55,386 nucleotides of DNA from JBGAPI01 sp044221335 (GTDB lineage: Bacteria > Pseudomonadota > Gammaproteobacteria > Xanthomonadales > Ahniellaceae), in contig JBGAPI010000035.1 of assembly GCA_044221335.1 (NCBI GenBank), positions 1 through 55,386 of the forward strand, given 5' to 3'. The position numbers and the translations under genes are program-made. The notes under the pieces are model-generated. The model made no database searches. It saw nothing but the letters and a program-made list of their open reading frames with translations, and had not been told where the DNA came from. This document shows positions 36,028 to 44,032 of the stretch, in pieces. Each line of letters opens with the position of its first letter. Positions within the stretch are counted from its first letter, which is position 1.

Positions 36028-37401
36028 GATCATGAAGCCGAGATTGGGACTGGCGAAACGACCGAGGTTCGGGAACATCAGGCTGCGGTCCGTGTCCGCG
36101 AGGCCGTACCACTTCGACAGCGTGGCCGCGTACTGGTCGACCGAGGTCGACGGGATGATCTGGCCCCAGTCGGCGTCGTCCGGGCCGCCGCTGGTGAGGT
36201 TCGGGAAGCTGCCGTAGAACTTGCCGCCGTCGACCGCGCCGCCGACCACCCAGTGGTGCGCGCCCCAGCCGTGGTCGGTGCCGTCGCCGTTGGATGACAG
36301 TGTCCGGCCGAAGTCGGACGCGGTGAAGGTGGTGACGCTGTTGGCGACGCCGAGCTCGACGGTGGCGGCGTAGAACGCGCTGATCGCCGCCGAGAGATTG
36401 CCCATCAGGACCGGGTGGTTCTCCAGCTGCGCGTCGTGGGTGTCGAAGCCGCCGAGGCTGACGAAGAAGATCTGTCGCGACATGCCGAGCGTCATGCGTG
36501 CGCTGATCAGCCGCGCCACCATCTTCAGCTGGCTGGCGATGTCGGTATTGGGAAAAGGCGTCGCCAGCGCCGGCGCCGCGGCCAGCGCTGCGGTGATCTG
36601 CTGCTCGACCGCGATCGAGCGCTTGATCCCGGCGCTGTACGCCCGTTCCAGCGGATTGGACTGGGCAGCGTTGACCAGCGCGTTGAACGCGGTGCGACGG
36701 CGGTCGTTCCAGCTGTTGTTGTCGATCGCCCAGATCGATTCGGTGCCGCCGCTGTTCATGAAGTAGGGCGACACCTGGGCGCCGGCCTGGTACACGTTCT
36801 CGCCGTCGAGCGAGATGTTCATCGACAGCGTCTGGTTGGTATTGCTCGAGAAGAACAGGTCGGCGAGCTTGCCACCCCAGCCCAGGCGGTCCGTGCTGTC
36901 GGAATTGGGCGACTGCCAGCAGACCTGCTGGTCGGAATGCGAGAACAGCTGCTCCGGCAGCGGGACGCTGCCGTTCTGGTACTGGGTCTTGGTGACCGGA
37001 TAGAGCAGCGGCCCGACGTTGGCGACGACCGCGGCCTTGCGCTGGATGTTGAACAGGTCGCGCAGCCCGGTCATCGTCGACTGCAGGCCGTAGGTCGCGC
37101 CGTCGCTGGGGGCATTGAGGCCGGACAGGTTCAGCAGCGCGCCGTTGTTCGGCAGCGCGAGGCCCGAGCGCGACGTGTTGTAGATCGAGTAGTGCGGAGC
37201 GTCGGTCGGCACCAGCATGTTGAGCGAGTCGTTGCCGCCGTACATGAAGACACAGACCAGGGCGCGGTAGTCGGTGCCGGCCAGGCGGCGCGGGACGGCG
37301 GCATGGGCCAGCGACAGCTTGCCGAACAGGCTGCCGAACATGGCGGACGAAGCGGTCGCGCACAGGGCGCGGCGGACGAAATCGCGGCGGTTGCGGTTCA
37401 T
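36025..37401 (-). CDS. DUF1501 family exported protein
   Basis: A 458-residue protein with a twin-arginine-type N-terminus (NRRDFVRRALCATASSAMFGSLFGKLSLAHA). The DUF1501 fold is related to sulfatase/alkaline phosphatase domains: RALVCVFMYGGNDSLNMLVPTD near the start, ISARMTLGMSRQIFFVSLGGFDTHDAQLENHPVLMGNLSAAISAFY in the middle and FTASDFGRTLSSNGDGTDHGWGAHHWVVGGAV late, which hold the conserved Asn-Asp, Asp-Thr-His and Asp-His-Gly residues. Tat export suggests a cofactor or folding before export. It lies two bases after the DUF1800 gene, the usual pairing of these families. Confidence 0.9.
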   Translation of the reverse strand: MNRNRRDFVRRALCATASSAMFGSLFGKLSLAHAAVPRRLAGTDYRALVCVFMYGGNDSLNMLVPTDAPHYSIYNTSRSGLALPNNGALLNLSGLNAPSDGATYGLQSTMTGLRDLFNIQRKAAVVANVGPLLYPVTKTQYQNGSVPLPEQLFSHSDQQVCWQSPNSDSTDRLGWGGKLADLFFSSNTNQTLSMNISLDGENVYQAGAQVSPYFMNSGGTESIWAIDNNSWNDRRRTAFNALVNAAQSNPLERAYSAGIKRSIAVEQQITAALAAAPALATPFPNTDIASQLKMVARLISARMTLGMSRQIFFVSLGGFDTHDAQLENHPVLMGNLSAAISAFYAATVELGVANSVTTFTASDFGRTLSSNGDGTDHGWGAHHWVVGGAVDGGKFYGSFPNLTSGGPDDADWGQIIPSTSVDQYAATLSKWYGLADTDRSLMFPNLGRFASPNLGFMI

Positions 37402-37403
37402 GG

Positions 37404-39146
37404 TCACTTCTCGATCACGTATTCGGGCGACGCCGAGATCAGGAACAGCGCGTCGGTCACGCGTTCCTGCGGCGCTCCGGACCAGCTGGTGAGGCCGATC
37501 GAATTCATCTCGTCGACCAGGGTCTTGGTCATGCCGGTCGACATCGTGCCGCCCATCAGCAGCAGGTCGTAGCGGGTCACCAGGGTCTCGGGCTTCGCGG
37601 CGAGCGCGACCTCGGGGCGCAGGTCGACGACGATGTCGTGGTTGGCGGGGTCGAGTCCGGTGTTGCCGTAGTAGTACCACTGCACCGAACCCGCCATGTC
37701 GTTCGTGGTGCGGGTGATGTAGGTGTCGGTGAGCAGCTGGAATTCCGGCGAATACAGGCCGAGTCCGGCGATTTCGCCCGGCAGCTGGTAGTCGGGCAGG
37801 AAGAAGTTGAACACCGTCTTCGAGCGCAACGCGGCCTGGCCGGTCGAGTAGTCGGGCCAGCCGTAGCGGAAGCGGCCGTCGTTGCTGGAGGCGCCGAGAG
37901 CGCGCCACAGCTGGGTCTGCCGCAGCAGCGGCTCGCGCAGCTTGCCGGCATTGGCGGGCGGTGCGCCGCGCCAGCGCGCCTCGGGATCGGTCAGGATGGC
38001 CTTCACCGTGGCCTTGAGGTCACCTCGCACGCCGCTGCCATTGTTGGCGAACACGGCGGCGACCCGGCCGATGTAGGCCGGGCTCGGGTTGCTGCCGACC
38101 AGGCGCTGGATCAGGCGTCGCGCCAGGAAGGGGCCGACATTGGGGTGGTTGAAGACGTTGTCGAGCGCGGCGTTGAGGTCGGCCATCGCGGTACCGCCGC
38201 GGGCCAGCTTGCCGTTCGGCAGGGCGACATTGCTGTAGTCGAGCAGTTGCTTCTCGAAGTTCGGCCCGTTCGGGCCGTCGACCGCGTGGTAGTTCTCCCA
38301 GGCCTGCATCGGCAGCCGCCAGCCGGCGCCCTCGTTGCCGGTCGGACCGGACGGGCAGTATTCCCACTCCCAGGGCTGGCCGTTCGCGCCGGTCCTCGGG
38401 CAGTTCGCCCAGTTCCAGCCGGTGAACACGTAGGCGAAGCCGCGGATCGTGTCCTGGGTGTAGGTCGGGATCGGCGCGTTGCTGGCGTCGAGCTTGCGGG
38501 TACCGTCCTGGTTCAGCTGCCAAAGCCCGACGGAGAACAGCTGCATGATCTCGCGGGCGTAGTTCTCGTCCGGACGGATGTTGAGCGTCAGGTCGGGCTT
38601 GCGATTCTTGAACATCGACAGGTAATGGCCCATCACCGGACTCAGCGTGACCTCGCCGAGCAGGGTGCGGTAGTTGCCGAAGGCATTGCGGACCAGGATG
38701 TCGTAGTAGTTGGCGAGCGCGAAGGCGTCGTCGACCGAACTCGCCTGGTCGGACACCACCAGCACTTCGGACAGTGCGAACGCGACGCGCTGGCGCAGCT
38801 GGTCCGGAGCACCCATCGCCGCGTTCCACCAGGCTTCCTGGCGGGTGTCCTGGTAGACGTCCTCGCCCTGGCTCTTGCGAAGGTCGAGATAGGGCAGATG
38901 CAGGGTCTGGCTCGCCGCGAACTGCTCGTTGAGCCACGCGTTGTAGCCGATCTGGCGCAGCCGCTCGACCTCGGTCCGGGTGGCGCCATAGGTCGCCTGG
39001 GTGAGAAAGCGCGCCGATTCGGGGGCGCTGTAGGGGCCCTCGGCCGGCTCGTCGAAATTGGCGTCGAACAGGCGGTTGCTGGCGGCCTGTCCCGGGATCG
39101 CGAACGTGGCGGACAGTGCGACGAGGACGGGGAGTGCGAGGCGCAT
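37404..39146 (-). CDS. DUF1800 family exported protein
   Basis: A 580-residue protein with a Sec signal (LALPVLVALSATFAIPGQAA). DUF1800 blocks: ARFLTQATYGATRTEVERLRQIGYNAWLNEQF, the WWNAAMGAPDQLRQRVAFALSEVLVVS region, SPVMGHYLSMFKNRKPD, RPDENYAREIMQLFSVGLWQLNQDG, FAYVFTGWNW, and FLARRLIQRLVGSNPSPAYIGRVAAVF. The function is unknown; it co-occurs with DUF1501 in many bacteria. Just after the signal sequence is RLFDANFDEP, similar to the short F..FE tail on the HAF protein. Start 39146 is set by the signal peptide. Confidence 0.9.
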   Translation of the reverse strand: MRLALPVLVALSATFAIPGQAASNRLFDANFDEPAEGPYSAPESARFLTQATYGATRTEVERLRQIGYNAWLNEQFAASQTLHLPYLDLRKSQGEDVYQDTRQEAWWNAAMGAPDQLRQRVAFALSEVLVVSDQASSVDDAFALANYYDILVRNAFGNYRTLLGEVTLSPVMGHYLSMFKNRKPDLTLNIRPDENYAREIMQLFSVGLWQLNQDGTRKLDASNAPIPTYTQDTIRGFAYVFTGWNWANCPRTGANGQPWEWEYCPSGPTGNEGAGWRLPMQAWENYHAVDGPNGPNFEKQLLDYSNVALPNGKLARGGTAMADLNAALDNVFNHPNVGPFLARRLIQRLVGSNPSPAYIGRVAAVFANNGSGVRGDLKATVKAILTDPEARWRGAPPANAGKLREPLLRQTQLWRALGASSNDGRFRYGWPDYSTGQAALRSKTVFNFFLPDYQLPGEIAGLGLYSPEFQLLTDTYITRTTNDMAGSVQWYYYGNTGLDPANHDIVVDLRPEVALAAKPETLVTRYDLLLMGGTMSTGMTKTLVDEMNSIGLTSWSGAPQERVTDALFLISASPEYVIEK

Positions 39147-39231
39147 GGCGTCGGATCGGCGGCGGCGGTGACCCATCATGACAAAGTCTTCAGGGTCCGA
39201 ATTGTGCGGTCATCCGCATCCCTGCAAGGGC

Positions 39232-39260
39232 TTGGAGACGACGCAGCAAGATGTTATATT
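39232..39260 (+). promoter_or_regulatory. sigma-70-type promoter of the MerC-like gene
   Basis: -35 TTGGAG (39232-39237), a 17-base spacer and -10 TATATT (39255-39260). The -10 lies inside the Zur-like palindrome. Predicted transcription starts near 39267, about 18 bases before the start codon. Confidence 0.6.
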
Positions 39261-39265
39261 GTAAC
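39253..39265. promoter_or_regulatory. Zur-type operator
   Basis: GTTATATTGTAAC matches the gammaproteobacterial Zur core GTTATANTATAAC at 12 of 13 positions; only the ninth base differs. It covers the -10 of the MerC-like gene, the place where a bound repressor would block transcription. The DUF1800 start is about 107 bp away on the other side. Confidence 0.7.
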
Positions 39266-39284
39266 TGTCCTCGCCGGCCGACCG

Positions 39285-39716
39285 ATGTCGACAGACTCTT
39301 CCCATTCCCCTTCCGAAGCGCGCCGCTGGCTGGCGCGACTCGACGCCGCCGGCGCTTTCGCCGCGTTGCTGTGCGCCGCGCACTGCGTGCTGGTGCCGCT
39401 GGTGCTGGTGCTGGCGCCGTGGTCGGGCCTCGAATGGCTGTCCGGCCATCGCTACGAGCGGGTCTTCGTCGCGCTCGCACTGGTGTTCGCGATCCTGGTG
39501 ATCGGTACCCAGTACAGCCTCCGGACCTGGACTCCGGTGCGGATGCTGTTCGTCGTCGGTGCGATCGGTCTGATCACCGGCGCCTACGTCAGCGAAGGCA
39601 TGTGGTGGCACGCGCTGGCAATGGGCGTGGGCGGCACCGCACTCGGGCTCGCGCATGGCGTCAACCGCTACGCGATCCATATGCGGGCCGAGACCGCGAG
39701 TCTCTGGCGAGTGTAG
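39285..39716 (+). CDS. MerC-domain membrane protein, likely zinc-regulated
   Basis: A 143-residue inner-membrane protein with four helices. The first contains AALLCAAHCVLVPLVLVLAPW, the Cys/His metal motif of the MerC family; then VFVALALVFAILVIGTQYSL, MLFVVGAIGLITGAYV and ALAMGVGGTALGLAHGVNR. MerC transports Hg(II) in mer operons, but there is no merR, merA or merT here. The Zur operator over its promoter points to zinc uptake or handling under zinc limitation; that role is inferred. The stop TAG opens a GTAGGAGCGGC palindrome (family C). Confidence 0.82.
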   Translation: MSTDSSHSPSEARRWLARLDAAGAFAALLCAAHCVLVPLVLVLAPWSGLEWLSGHRYERVFVALALVFAILVIGTQYSLRTWTPVRMLFVVGAIGLITGAYVSEGMWWHALAMGVGGTALGLAHGVNRYAIHMRAETASLWRV

Positions 39717-39795
39717 GAGCGGCGTGAGCCGCGATGCCCGGGCGGCGTGAGCGCCGACCCTTCGCCTCGCTCTCGCGGCTTGCGCCGCTCCTGCA
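39714..39795. repeat. family C inverted pair of REP-like elements
   Basis: A head copy, TAGGAGCGGCGTGAGCCGCG, at the MerC-gene stop and an inverted copy near 39775-39795 (CGCGGCTTGCGCCGCTCCTGC), with a shorter variant between. Its leading TAG is the stop codon of the upstream gene. Confidence 0.75.
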
Positions 39796-39823
39796 TTGAA
39801 AACTGGCGGATTGCTGGTAACCT
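39796..39823 (+). promoter_or_regulatory. candidate promoter of the bTHX gene
   Basis: -35 TTGAAA (39796-39801), 16-base spacer, -10 TAACCT (39818-39823), 27 bases before the start codon; TTTGAGGAGAACGAC supplies a strong Shine-Dalgarno. Confidence 0.5.
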
Positions 39824-39849
39824 TCGCGACCTTTTTTGAGGAGAACGAC

Positions 39850-40029
39850 ATGGGCAAGGGTGATCGCAAGACCCGCCGCGGCAAGATCTACTCGGCGAGC
39901 TACGGCAACAAGCGTCCGCAAGGCAAGCGCGTCGTCGGTACGGGCGCGGCGGTGGCGGCGAAGCCGGTGGCGAAGAAGGCGGCGGCGGCGAAGCCGGCGG
40001 CCAAGGCTCCGGCCAAGAAGAAGGCGTAA
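39850..40029 (+). CDS. 30S ribosomal protein bTHX
   Basis: A 59-residue, very basic protein. MGKGDRKTRRGKIYSASYGN is the signature of the THX/S31 family that sits in the head of the small subunit in some bacteria. The first half is the conserved ribosome-binding part; the tail is an Ala/Lys/Pro repeat (AAVAAKPVAKKAAAAKPAAK) extending beyond the Thermus protein. A strong GAGGAG Shine-Dalgarno precedes the ATG. It stands alone upstream of the arginine operon. Confidence 0.9.
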   Translation: MGKGDRKTRRGKIYSASYGNKRPQGKRVVGTGAAVAAKPVAKKAAAAKPAAKAPAKKKA

Positions 40030-40145
40030 TGCTCCGCCGGCGCCTTCCGCGCCGGCCAGCGGTCGTCCCACAGGGCGGCGGATCGATACGAAGATTCATG
40101 TCGATCGGCTTGCCCCTCCTCGGCGGCGCGTGCTCTACTGGAAAC

Positions 40146-40238
40146 ATGATGAAGGACATCTTCGACGTTCAAGGGGTCACCAGCGCGCGGCTTGCCGCGG
40201 GCATGACCTCGCGTGCGCGCCGACTCCCGACGACCTAG
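40146..40238 (+). CDS. candidate Arg-containing leader peptide of the arginine operon
   Basis: A 30-codon frame (MMKDIFDVQG, then VTSARLAAGM, then TSRARRLPTT) that ends 35 bp before the terminator in front of argF'. It has four Arg codons (CGG, CGT, CGC, CGA), three of them in a four-codon cluster 5-8 codons before the stop. The Shine-Dalgarno is weak (GGA) and a TTGCCC/TCTACT promoter-like pair at 40110-40139 would put transcription start near the ATG. It is too short for proof; see the attenuator finding. Confidence 0.4.
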   Translation: MMKDIFDVQGVTSARLAAGMTSRARRLPTT

Positions 40239-40240
40239 TT

Positions 40241-40299
40241 GCCGGGCTCTGCGTCGCTGCGCGACGTCGAAAAAAAACCCGGCCCCGTGCCGGGTTTTT
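40241..40299 (+). terminator. intrinsic terminator with a competing upstream arm before argF'
   Basis: AAAACCCGGC (40274-40283) pairs with GCCGGGTTTT (40289-40298), and further T residues follow, a classic terminator. The hexamer GCCGGG at 40241-40246, directly after the leader-peptide stop, is identical to the terminator's 3' arm and can pair with CCCGGC instead, which would prevent the terminator. A small hairpin, CGTCG/CGACG, lies between. It may instead simply end the bTHX transcript. Confidence 0.75.
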
Positions 40300-40337
40300 C
40301 GTTTTTTGGCTCCGATAATCCCAAGGACGACCTGTCG

Positions 40338-41354
40338 ATGGCGATCAAGCACTTCCTCACTACCCAGAACTTCAGCCGCGCCGAACTCGACGACATCCTC
40401 GACCTCGCCGCCCGGATGAAGAACGAGCGGATCGGTCGCGAGATGGCCGGCAAGACCATCGCGCTGGTGTTCTTCAACAGCTCGATGCGCACCCGCAGCT
40501 CGTTCGAGATCGGGGCCTTCCAGCTCGGCGGTCACGCCGTCGTGCTGTCGCCGGGGCGCGATGCCTGGGGCATCGAGTTCGAGCCCCGCAAGCTGATGGA
40601 CGGCGAGGCCGAGGAGCATGTCGCCGAGGTCGCACAGGTGCTGTCGCGCTACTGCGACCTGATCGGCGTACGCGCCTTCCCGAAGTTCATCGACTGGGCC
40701 AAGGATCGCGAGGACCCGGTGATCCATGCGTTCGCCCGCTACGCCAGGGTGCCGGTGATCAATCTCGAGACCATCACCCATCCCTGCCAGGAGCTCGCCC
40801 ACGCGATGATGCTGCGGGAGCGCCTCGGCCACCTGAAGAAGCGCAAGTACCTTCTCACCTGGACCTACCACCCGAAGCCGCTCAATACCGCGGTGGCGAA
40901 CTCCGCCCTGCTGATCGCGAGCCGGCTCGGCATGGACGTGACCCTGCTGTGCCCGTCGCCGGACTATGTCCTCGACAGCCGCTACATGGAGGCCGCGAAG
41001 CAGAACATCGCGGAGAACGGCGGCTCGCTCACGGTCAGCCACGATATCGACGCGTCCTACCGCGGCGCCGAGGTGGTCTACGCGAAGAGCTGGGGCGCAC
41101 TGCCGAATTTCGGCAAGTGGGAGGGCGAACGTGCCGTTCGTGACGCCAGCAGGCACTTCATCGTCGATGAACGCAAGATGGCGCTGACCGACAACGCGAT
41201 CTTCTCCCACTGCCTGCCGCTGCGCCGCAACGTGAAGGCCACCGACGGCGTCATGGATGCCCCGTACTGCGCCGCGATCGACGAGGCGGAGAACCGCCTG
41301 CACGTGCAGAAGGCGCTGATGGCGCGGTTGCTGCAGTGGAATGCCGTGCGATGA
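40338..41354 (+). CDS. argF': N-acetylornithine carbamoyltransferase (AOTCase)
   Basis: A 338-residue transcarbamylase acting on N-acetyl-L-ornithine to give N-acetyl-L-citrulline, the variant step of the Xanthomonas arginine pathway. Carbamoyl-phosphate site: FFNSSMRTRSSFE, HPCQELAHAMMLRE; later TWTYHPKPLNTAVANSALLIASRLGMDVTLLCP and HCLPLRRNVKATDGVMD. The HCLPLRR form and the length are those of AOTCase; ordinary OTCase has STRTR and HCLPA. AAGGA ten bases before the ATG is the likely ribosome site. It is the first gene of the arg operon. Confidence 0.94.
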   Translation: MAIKHFLTTQNFSRAELDDILDLAARMKNERIGREMAGKTIALVFFNSSMRTRSSFEIGAFQLGGHAVVLSPGRDAWGIEFEPRKLMDGEAEEHVAEVAQVLSRYCDLIGVRAFPKFIDWAKDREDPVIHAFARYARVPVINLETITHPCQELAHAMMLRERLGHLKKRKYLLTWTYHPKPLNTAVANSALLIASRLGMDVTLLCPSPDYVLDSRYMEAAKQNIAENGGSLTVSHDIDASYRGAEVVYAKSWGALPNFGKWEGERAVRDASRHFIVDERKMALTDNAIFSHCLPLRRNVKATDGVMDAPYCAAIDEAENRLHVQKALMARLLQWNAVR

Positions 41355-41418
41355 ACAGCGAGGGCCCGGGTCACAGGGCCCTGAATCGACATCCCCATCG
41401 AATCCGACACCCAACACG

Positions 41419-42621
41419 ATGACCATGAATCCGAAAGTAGTCCTCGCCTTCTCCGGGGGCCTCGACACCTCTTTCTGCGTCCCCTACCTCCGCGAGCGCG
41501 GCTATGACGTCTATACGCTGTTCGCCGACACCGGCGGCGTGTCGGCGGAGGAGCGGGCCTACATCGAGGCGCGGGCGATCGAGCTCGGCGCGATCGAGCA
41601 CCGCACCGTCGACGCCGGGCCGGCGATCTTCGAGGAGTTCGTGCGGCCGCTGTTGTGGGCCGGCCAGTGGTACCAGGGCCAGTATCCGCTGCTGGTGTCC
41701 GACCGCTATCTCATCGTCAAGCACTCGCTCGACTGGTGCGACGCGCTCGGGACGAAGCACTTCGCGCACGGCTGCACCGGCATGGGCAACGACCAGGTGC
41801 GCTTCGACCTCACGGTGAAGGCGCTCGGCGACTACGTGATCCACGCGCCGATCCGCGAGATCCAGAAGGAGCACACCGAGGTACGGGCCTACGAACAGGC
41901 CTGGCTCGAGCAGCGCGGCTACGGCACCCGCACCAAGGCGCGCGCCTACACGATCAACGAGAACGTGCTCGGCGTGACCCTGTCCGGCGGCGAGATCGAC
42001 CAGTGGCAGATCCCGGGCGAGGGCGCCCGCGGCTGGTGCGCGCCGCGCGCCGCGTGGCCCGCGGACGTGCAGCGTCACACGCTCGGCTTCGAGCGCGGCG
42101 TGCCGGTGGCGCTCGACGGCGAATCGCTGTCCGGCATCGATATCCTGAAGAGGCTCAATGCCAGCCTCGCACGCTACGGCGTCGGCCGCGGCTACTACAC
42201 CGGCGACACCACCATCGGCCTCAAGGGCCGCATCGTGTTCGAGGCGCCGGGCCTGACCGGCCTGCACGTCGCCCATCGCGCGCTCGAAGAGGCGGTGATG
42301 ACCAAGGCGCAGAACCGCTTCAAGCCGATCATCGGCGCGCGCTGGACGGAGCTCGTCTACGAAGGGTTCTTCTACGATCCGCTGAAGAACGACCTCGAGG
42401 CCTATCTCGCGGAAAGCCAGCGCCACGTCAGCGGCGAGGTGGTGATCGAGACCCGCGGCGGCACGCTGGACGCGGCCGAGTTGCGCTCGTCCAACATCCT
42501 GCGTTCGGCCAAGGCGACGTATGCCCAGGCGGCCGACTGGGGCGTTGCCGAAGCGGAAGGCTTCATCAAGCTGGTCGGGATGTCGTCGAGCCTGTTCGCC
42601 GACGTGCACCGGGCGAAGTGA
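41419..42621 (+). CDS. argG: argininosuccinate synthase
   Basis: A 400-residue enzyme that joins citrulline and aspartate with ATP. The PP-loop AFSGGLDTSFCVPYLRE is at residues 9-25, then DRYLIVKHSLDWCDALGTKHFAHGCTGMGNDQVRFD and YTINENVLGVTLSGGEIDQW. The spacing and the last motif place it in the divergent ArgG branch of xanthomonads, which shares weak similarity with the E. coli enzyme. Start is ATG 41419, or 41425 two codons later. It follows argF' by 64 bp and precedes argE' by 10 bp. Confidence 0.94.
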   Translation: MTMNPKVVLAFSGGLDTSFCVPYLRERGYDVYTLFADTGGVSAEERAYIEARAIELGAIEHRTVDAGPAIFEEFVRPLLWAGQWYQGQYPLLVSDRYLIVKHSLDWCDALGTKHFAHGCTGMGNDQVRFDLTVKALGDYVIHAPIREIQKEHTEVRAYEQAWLEQRGYGTRTKARAYTINENVLGVTLSGGEIDQWQIPGEGARGWCAPRAAWPADVQRHTLGFERGVPVALDGESLSGIDILKRLNASLARYGVGRGYYTGDTTIGLKGRIVFEAPGLTGLHVAHRALEEAVMTKAQNRFKPIIGARWTELVYEGFFYDPLKNDLEAYLAESQRHVSGEVVIETRGGTLDAAELRSSNILRSAKATYAQAADWGVAEAEGFIKLVGMSSSLFADVHRAK

Positions 42622-42631
42622 GCCGCCGCCG

Positions 42632-43744
42632 ATGAACCGTCCCGATGCCGCGACGCGACAGGAGCGACTGCTCCGGCACCTGGAGCGCCTGGTCGCCTTC
42701 GATACCCGCAATCCGCCGCGTGCCATCACCACCGGCGGGCTGTTCGCGTATCTGGTCGACCAGCTGCCGGGTTTCCGGATCCGGCTCGAGGACCTCGGCG
42801 CCGGCGCGGTGAGCCTGCTGGCCGTGCGCGGCGCGCCCTGGCGCGTGTTCAACGTGCACATGGATACGGTGCCGGCGGCGGACGGCTGGACGGCCGATCC
42901 GTTGGCTCTAAGGATCGCCGACGACCGTGCGATCGGCCTCGGCGCCTGCGACATCAAGGGCGCAGCCGCGGGACTGCTGGCGGTCGCCGAGGAGTCCGAG
43001 GGCGACCTCGCGCTGCTGTTCACCAGCGACGAGGAGGCCAACGACGCCCGTGGCGTCGCGCACTTCCTCGCGTCGAAGCACGGATTCACCGACGTGGTCG
43101 TGTCCGAGCCGACGAAGTGCCGTGCCGTGCTCGCCCACCGCGGCATCGTTTCGCTCGCGGCGAAGTTCGTGGGCGTCGCCGGCCACGCCTCGGAAGCGCG
43201 CGCTCTCGAGGACAACGCGGTGCATCGGGCGGTCGCGTGGTGCGAGCGCGCGCTGACCATGGCACGTGCCGCGAAGGACCTCAGCTTCGGCGAGCTCTCC
43301 GGCCTGCCGTTCAACCTCGGTCGCATCGACGGCGGCATCAAGGGCAACATCATCGCGCCGTCCTGCGAGGTCCGCGTCGGCTTCCGGCCGTTGCCCTCGC
43401 AGTCGGTCGACGCCCTGATCGGGCAGTTGCGCGGCATGGCGTCGCCGAGCCATCTCGTGGAACTCGCCGAGCTGTTCCGCGGCCCGCCGTTGCCGGCCGG
43501 CGCTGGCGCGCTCGCGGACGAACAGCGCGCGCGCGGTGCGGCATTGGCCACGTCGCTCGGCATGGCGATCGGCCCGGACGTCAGTTTCTGGACGGAAGCC
43601 GCACTGTTCTCCGCAGCAGGTCTCACCACGCTGGTCTACGGCCCGGGCGACATCGCGCAGGCGCATTCGGCGGACGAGTGGGTCGAGATCGCGCAGCTGA
43701 TGGAGGCCGCCGAGCGCTATGCGGCGATCGTCTCCCATGCATAA
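42632..43744 (+). CDS. argE': N-acetyl-L-citrulline deacetylase (ArgE-type, M20 family)
   Basis: A 370-residue zinc peptidase-family deacylase. Metal and catalytic blocks: FNVHMDTVPA, GLGACDIKGAAAGLLAVAEE, LFTSDEEANDARGVAHF, VVSEPTKCRAVLAHRGIVS, GHASEARALEDNAVHR, then FNLGRIDGGIKGNIIAPSCEVRVGFRPLP. In Xanthomonas campestris the homologue prefers acetylcitrulline over acetylornithine, which suits a pathway with AOTCase; this specificity is inferred from context. It ends 28 bp before a tandem repeat array that separates it from argB/A. Confidence 0.9.
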   Translation: MNRPDAATRQERLLRHLERLVAFDTRNPPRAITTGGLFAYLVDQLPGFRIRLEDLGAGAVSLLAVRGAPWRVFNVHMDTVPAADGWTADPLALRIADDRAIGLGACDIKGAAAGLLAVAEESEGDLALLFTSDEEANDARGVAHFLASKHGFTDVVVSEPTKCRAVLAHRGIVSLAAKFVGVAGHASEARALEDNAVHRAVAWCERALTMARAAKDLSFGELSGLPFNLGRIDGGIKGNIIAPSCEVRVGFRPLPSQSVDALIGQLRGMASPSHLVELAELFRGPPLPAGAGALADEQRARGAALATSLGMAIGPDVSFWTEAALFSAAGLTTLVYGPGDIAQAHSADEWVEIAQLMEAAERYAAIVSHA

Positions 43745-43771
43745 GGGCCCAGATGAACCGCGGCAGGCGCG

Positions 43772-43931
43772 TGGGGCGGGCGATGCCCGCCATTGCCTGG
43801 CTCGTAGGGCGGGCACTGCCCGCCATTGCCTAGCTCGTAGGGCGGGCACTGCCCGCCATTGCCTAGCTCGTAGGGCGGGCACTGCCCGCCGTCGCGAAGC
43901 GTCCAGGCAATGGCGGGCATTGCCCGCCCTA
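43772..43931. repeat. tandem array of family A repeats (4 x 33 bp plus one inverted copy)
   Basis: Head copies begin at 43772, 43805, 43838 and 43871, exactly 33 bp apart; the consensus of each starts with TAGGGCGGGCACTGCCCGCC and continues with a short linker. The first has diverged (TGGGG). One inverted copy ends at 43931. The array lies inside the arg operon between argE' and argB/A. Confidence 0.92.
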
Positions 43932-44032
43932 CGCGCTCGCGGCGCACTCACTGGGTGGCCCCTGTGCCCTGGGGCCTAGGCTCAAACGAAGCCTCGAACT
44001 TCCAATCCATCAATTCCTCGCAAAGCCGACCG

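Noticed and set aside
39285..39716. Mercury-resistance operon
   Set aside because: Only a MerC-like protein is present, without merR, merT, merP or merA, and its control element looks like a Zur box.
40268..40310. Terminator belonging only to the bTHX gene
   Set aside because: Not fully excluded; I kept it as an alternative because the hairpin lies about 240 bp after the bTHX stop and has a competing arm next to an Arg-containing frame.
43772..43931. CRISPR-like regular spacing of repeats
   Set aside because: The units are head-to-tail copies with a 33-bp period and no unique spacers; they match the dispersed palindrome family and no cas gene is present.
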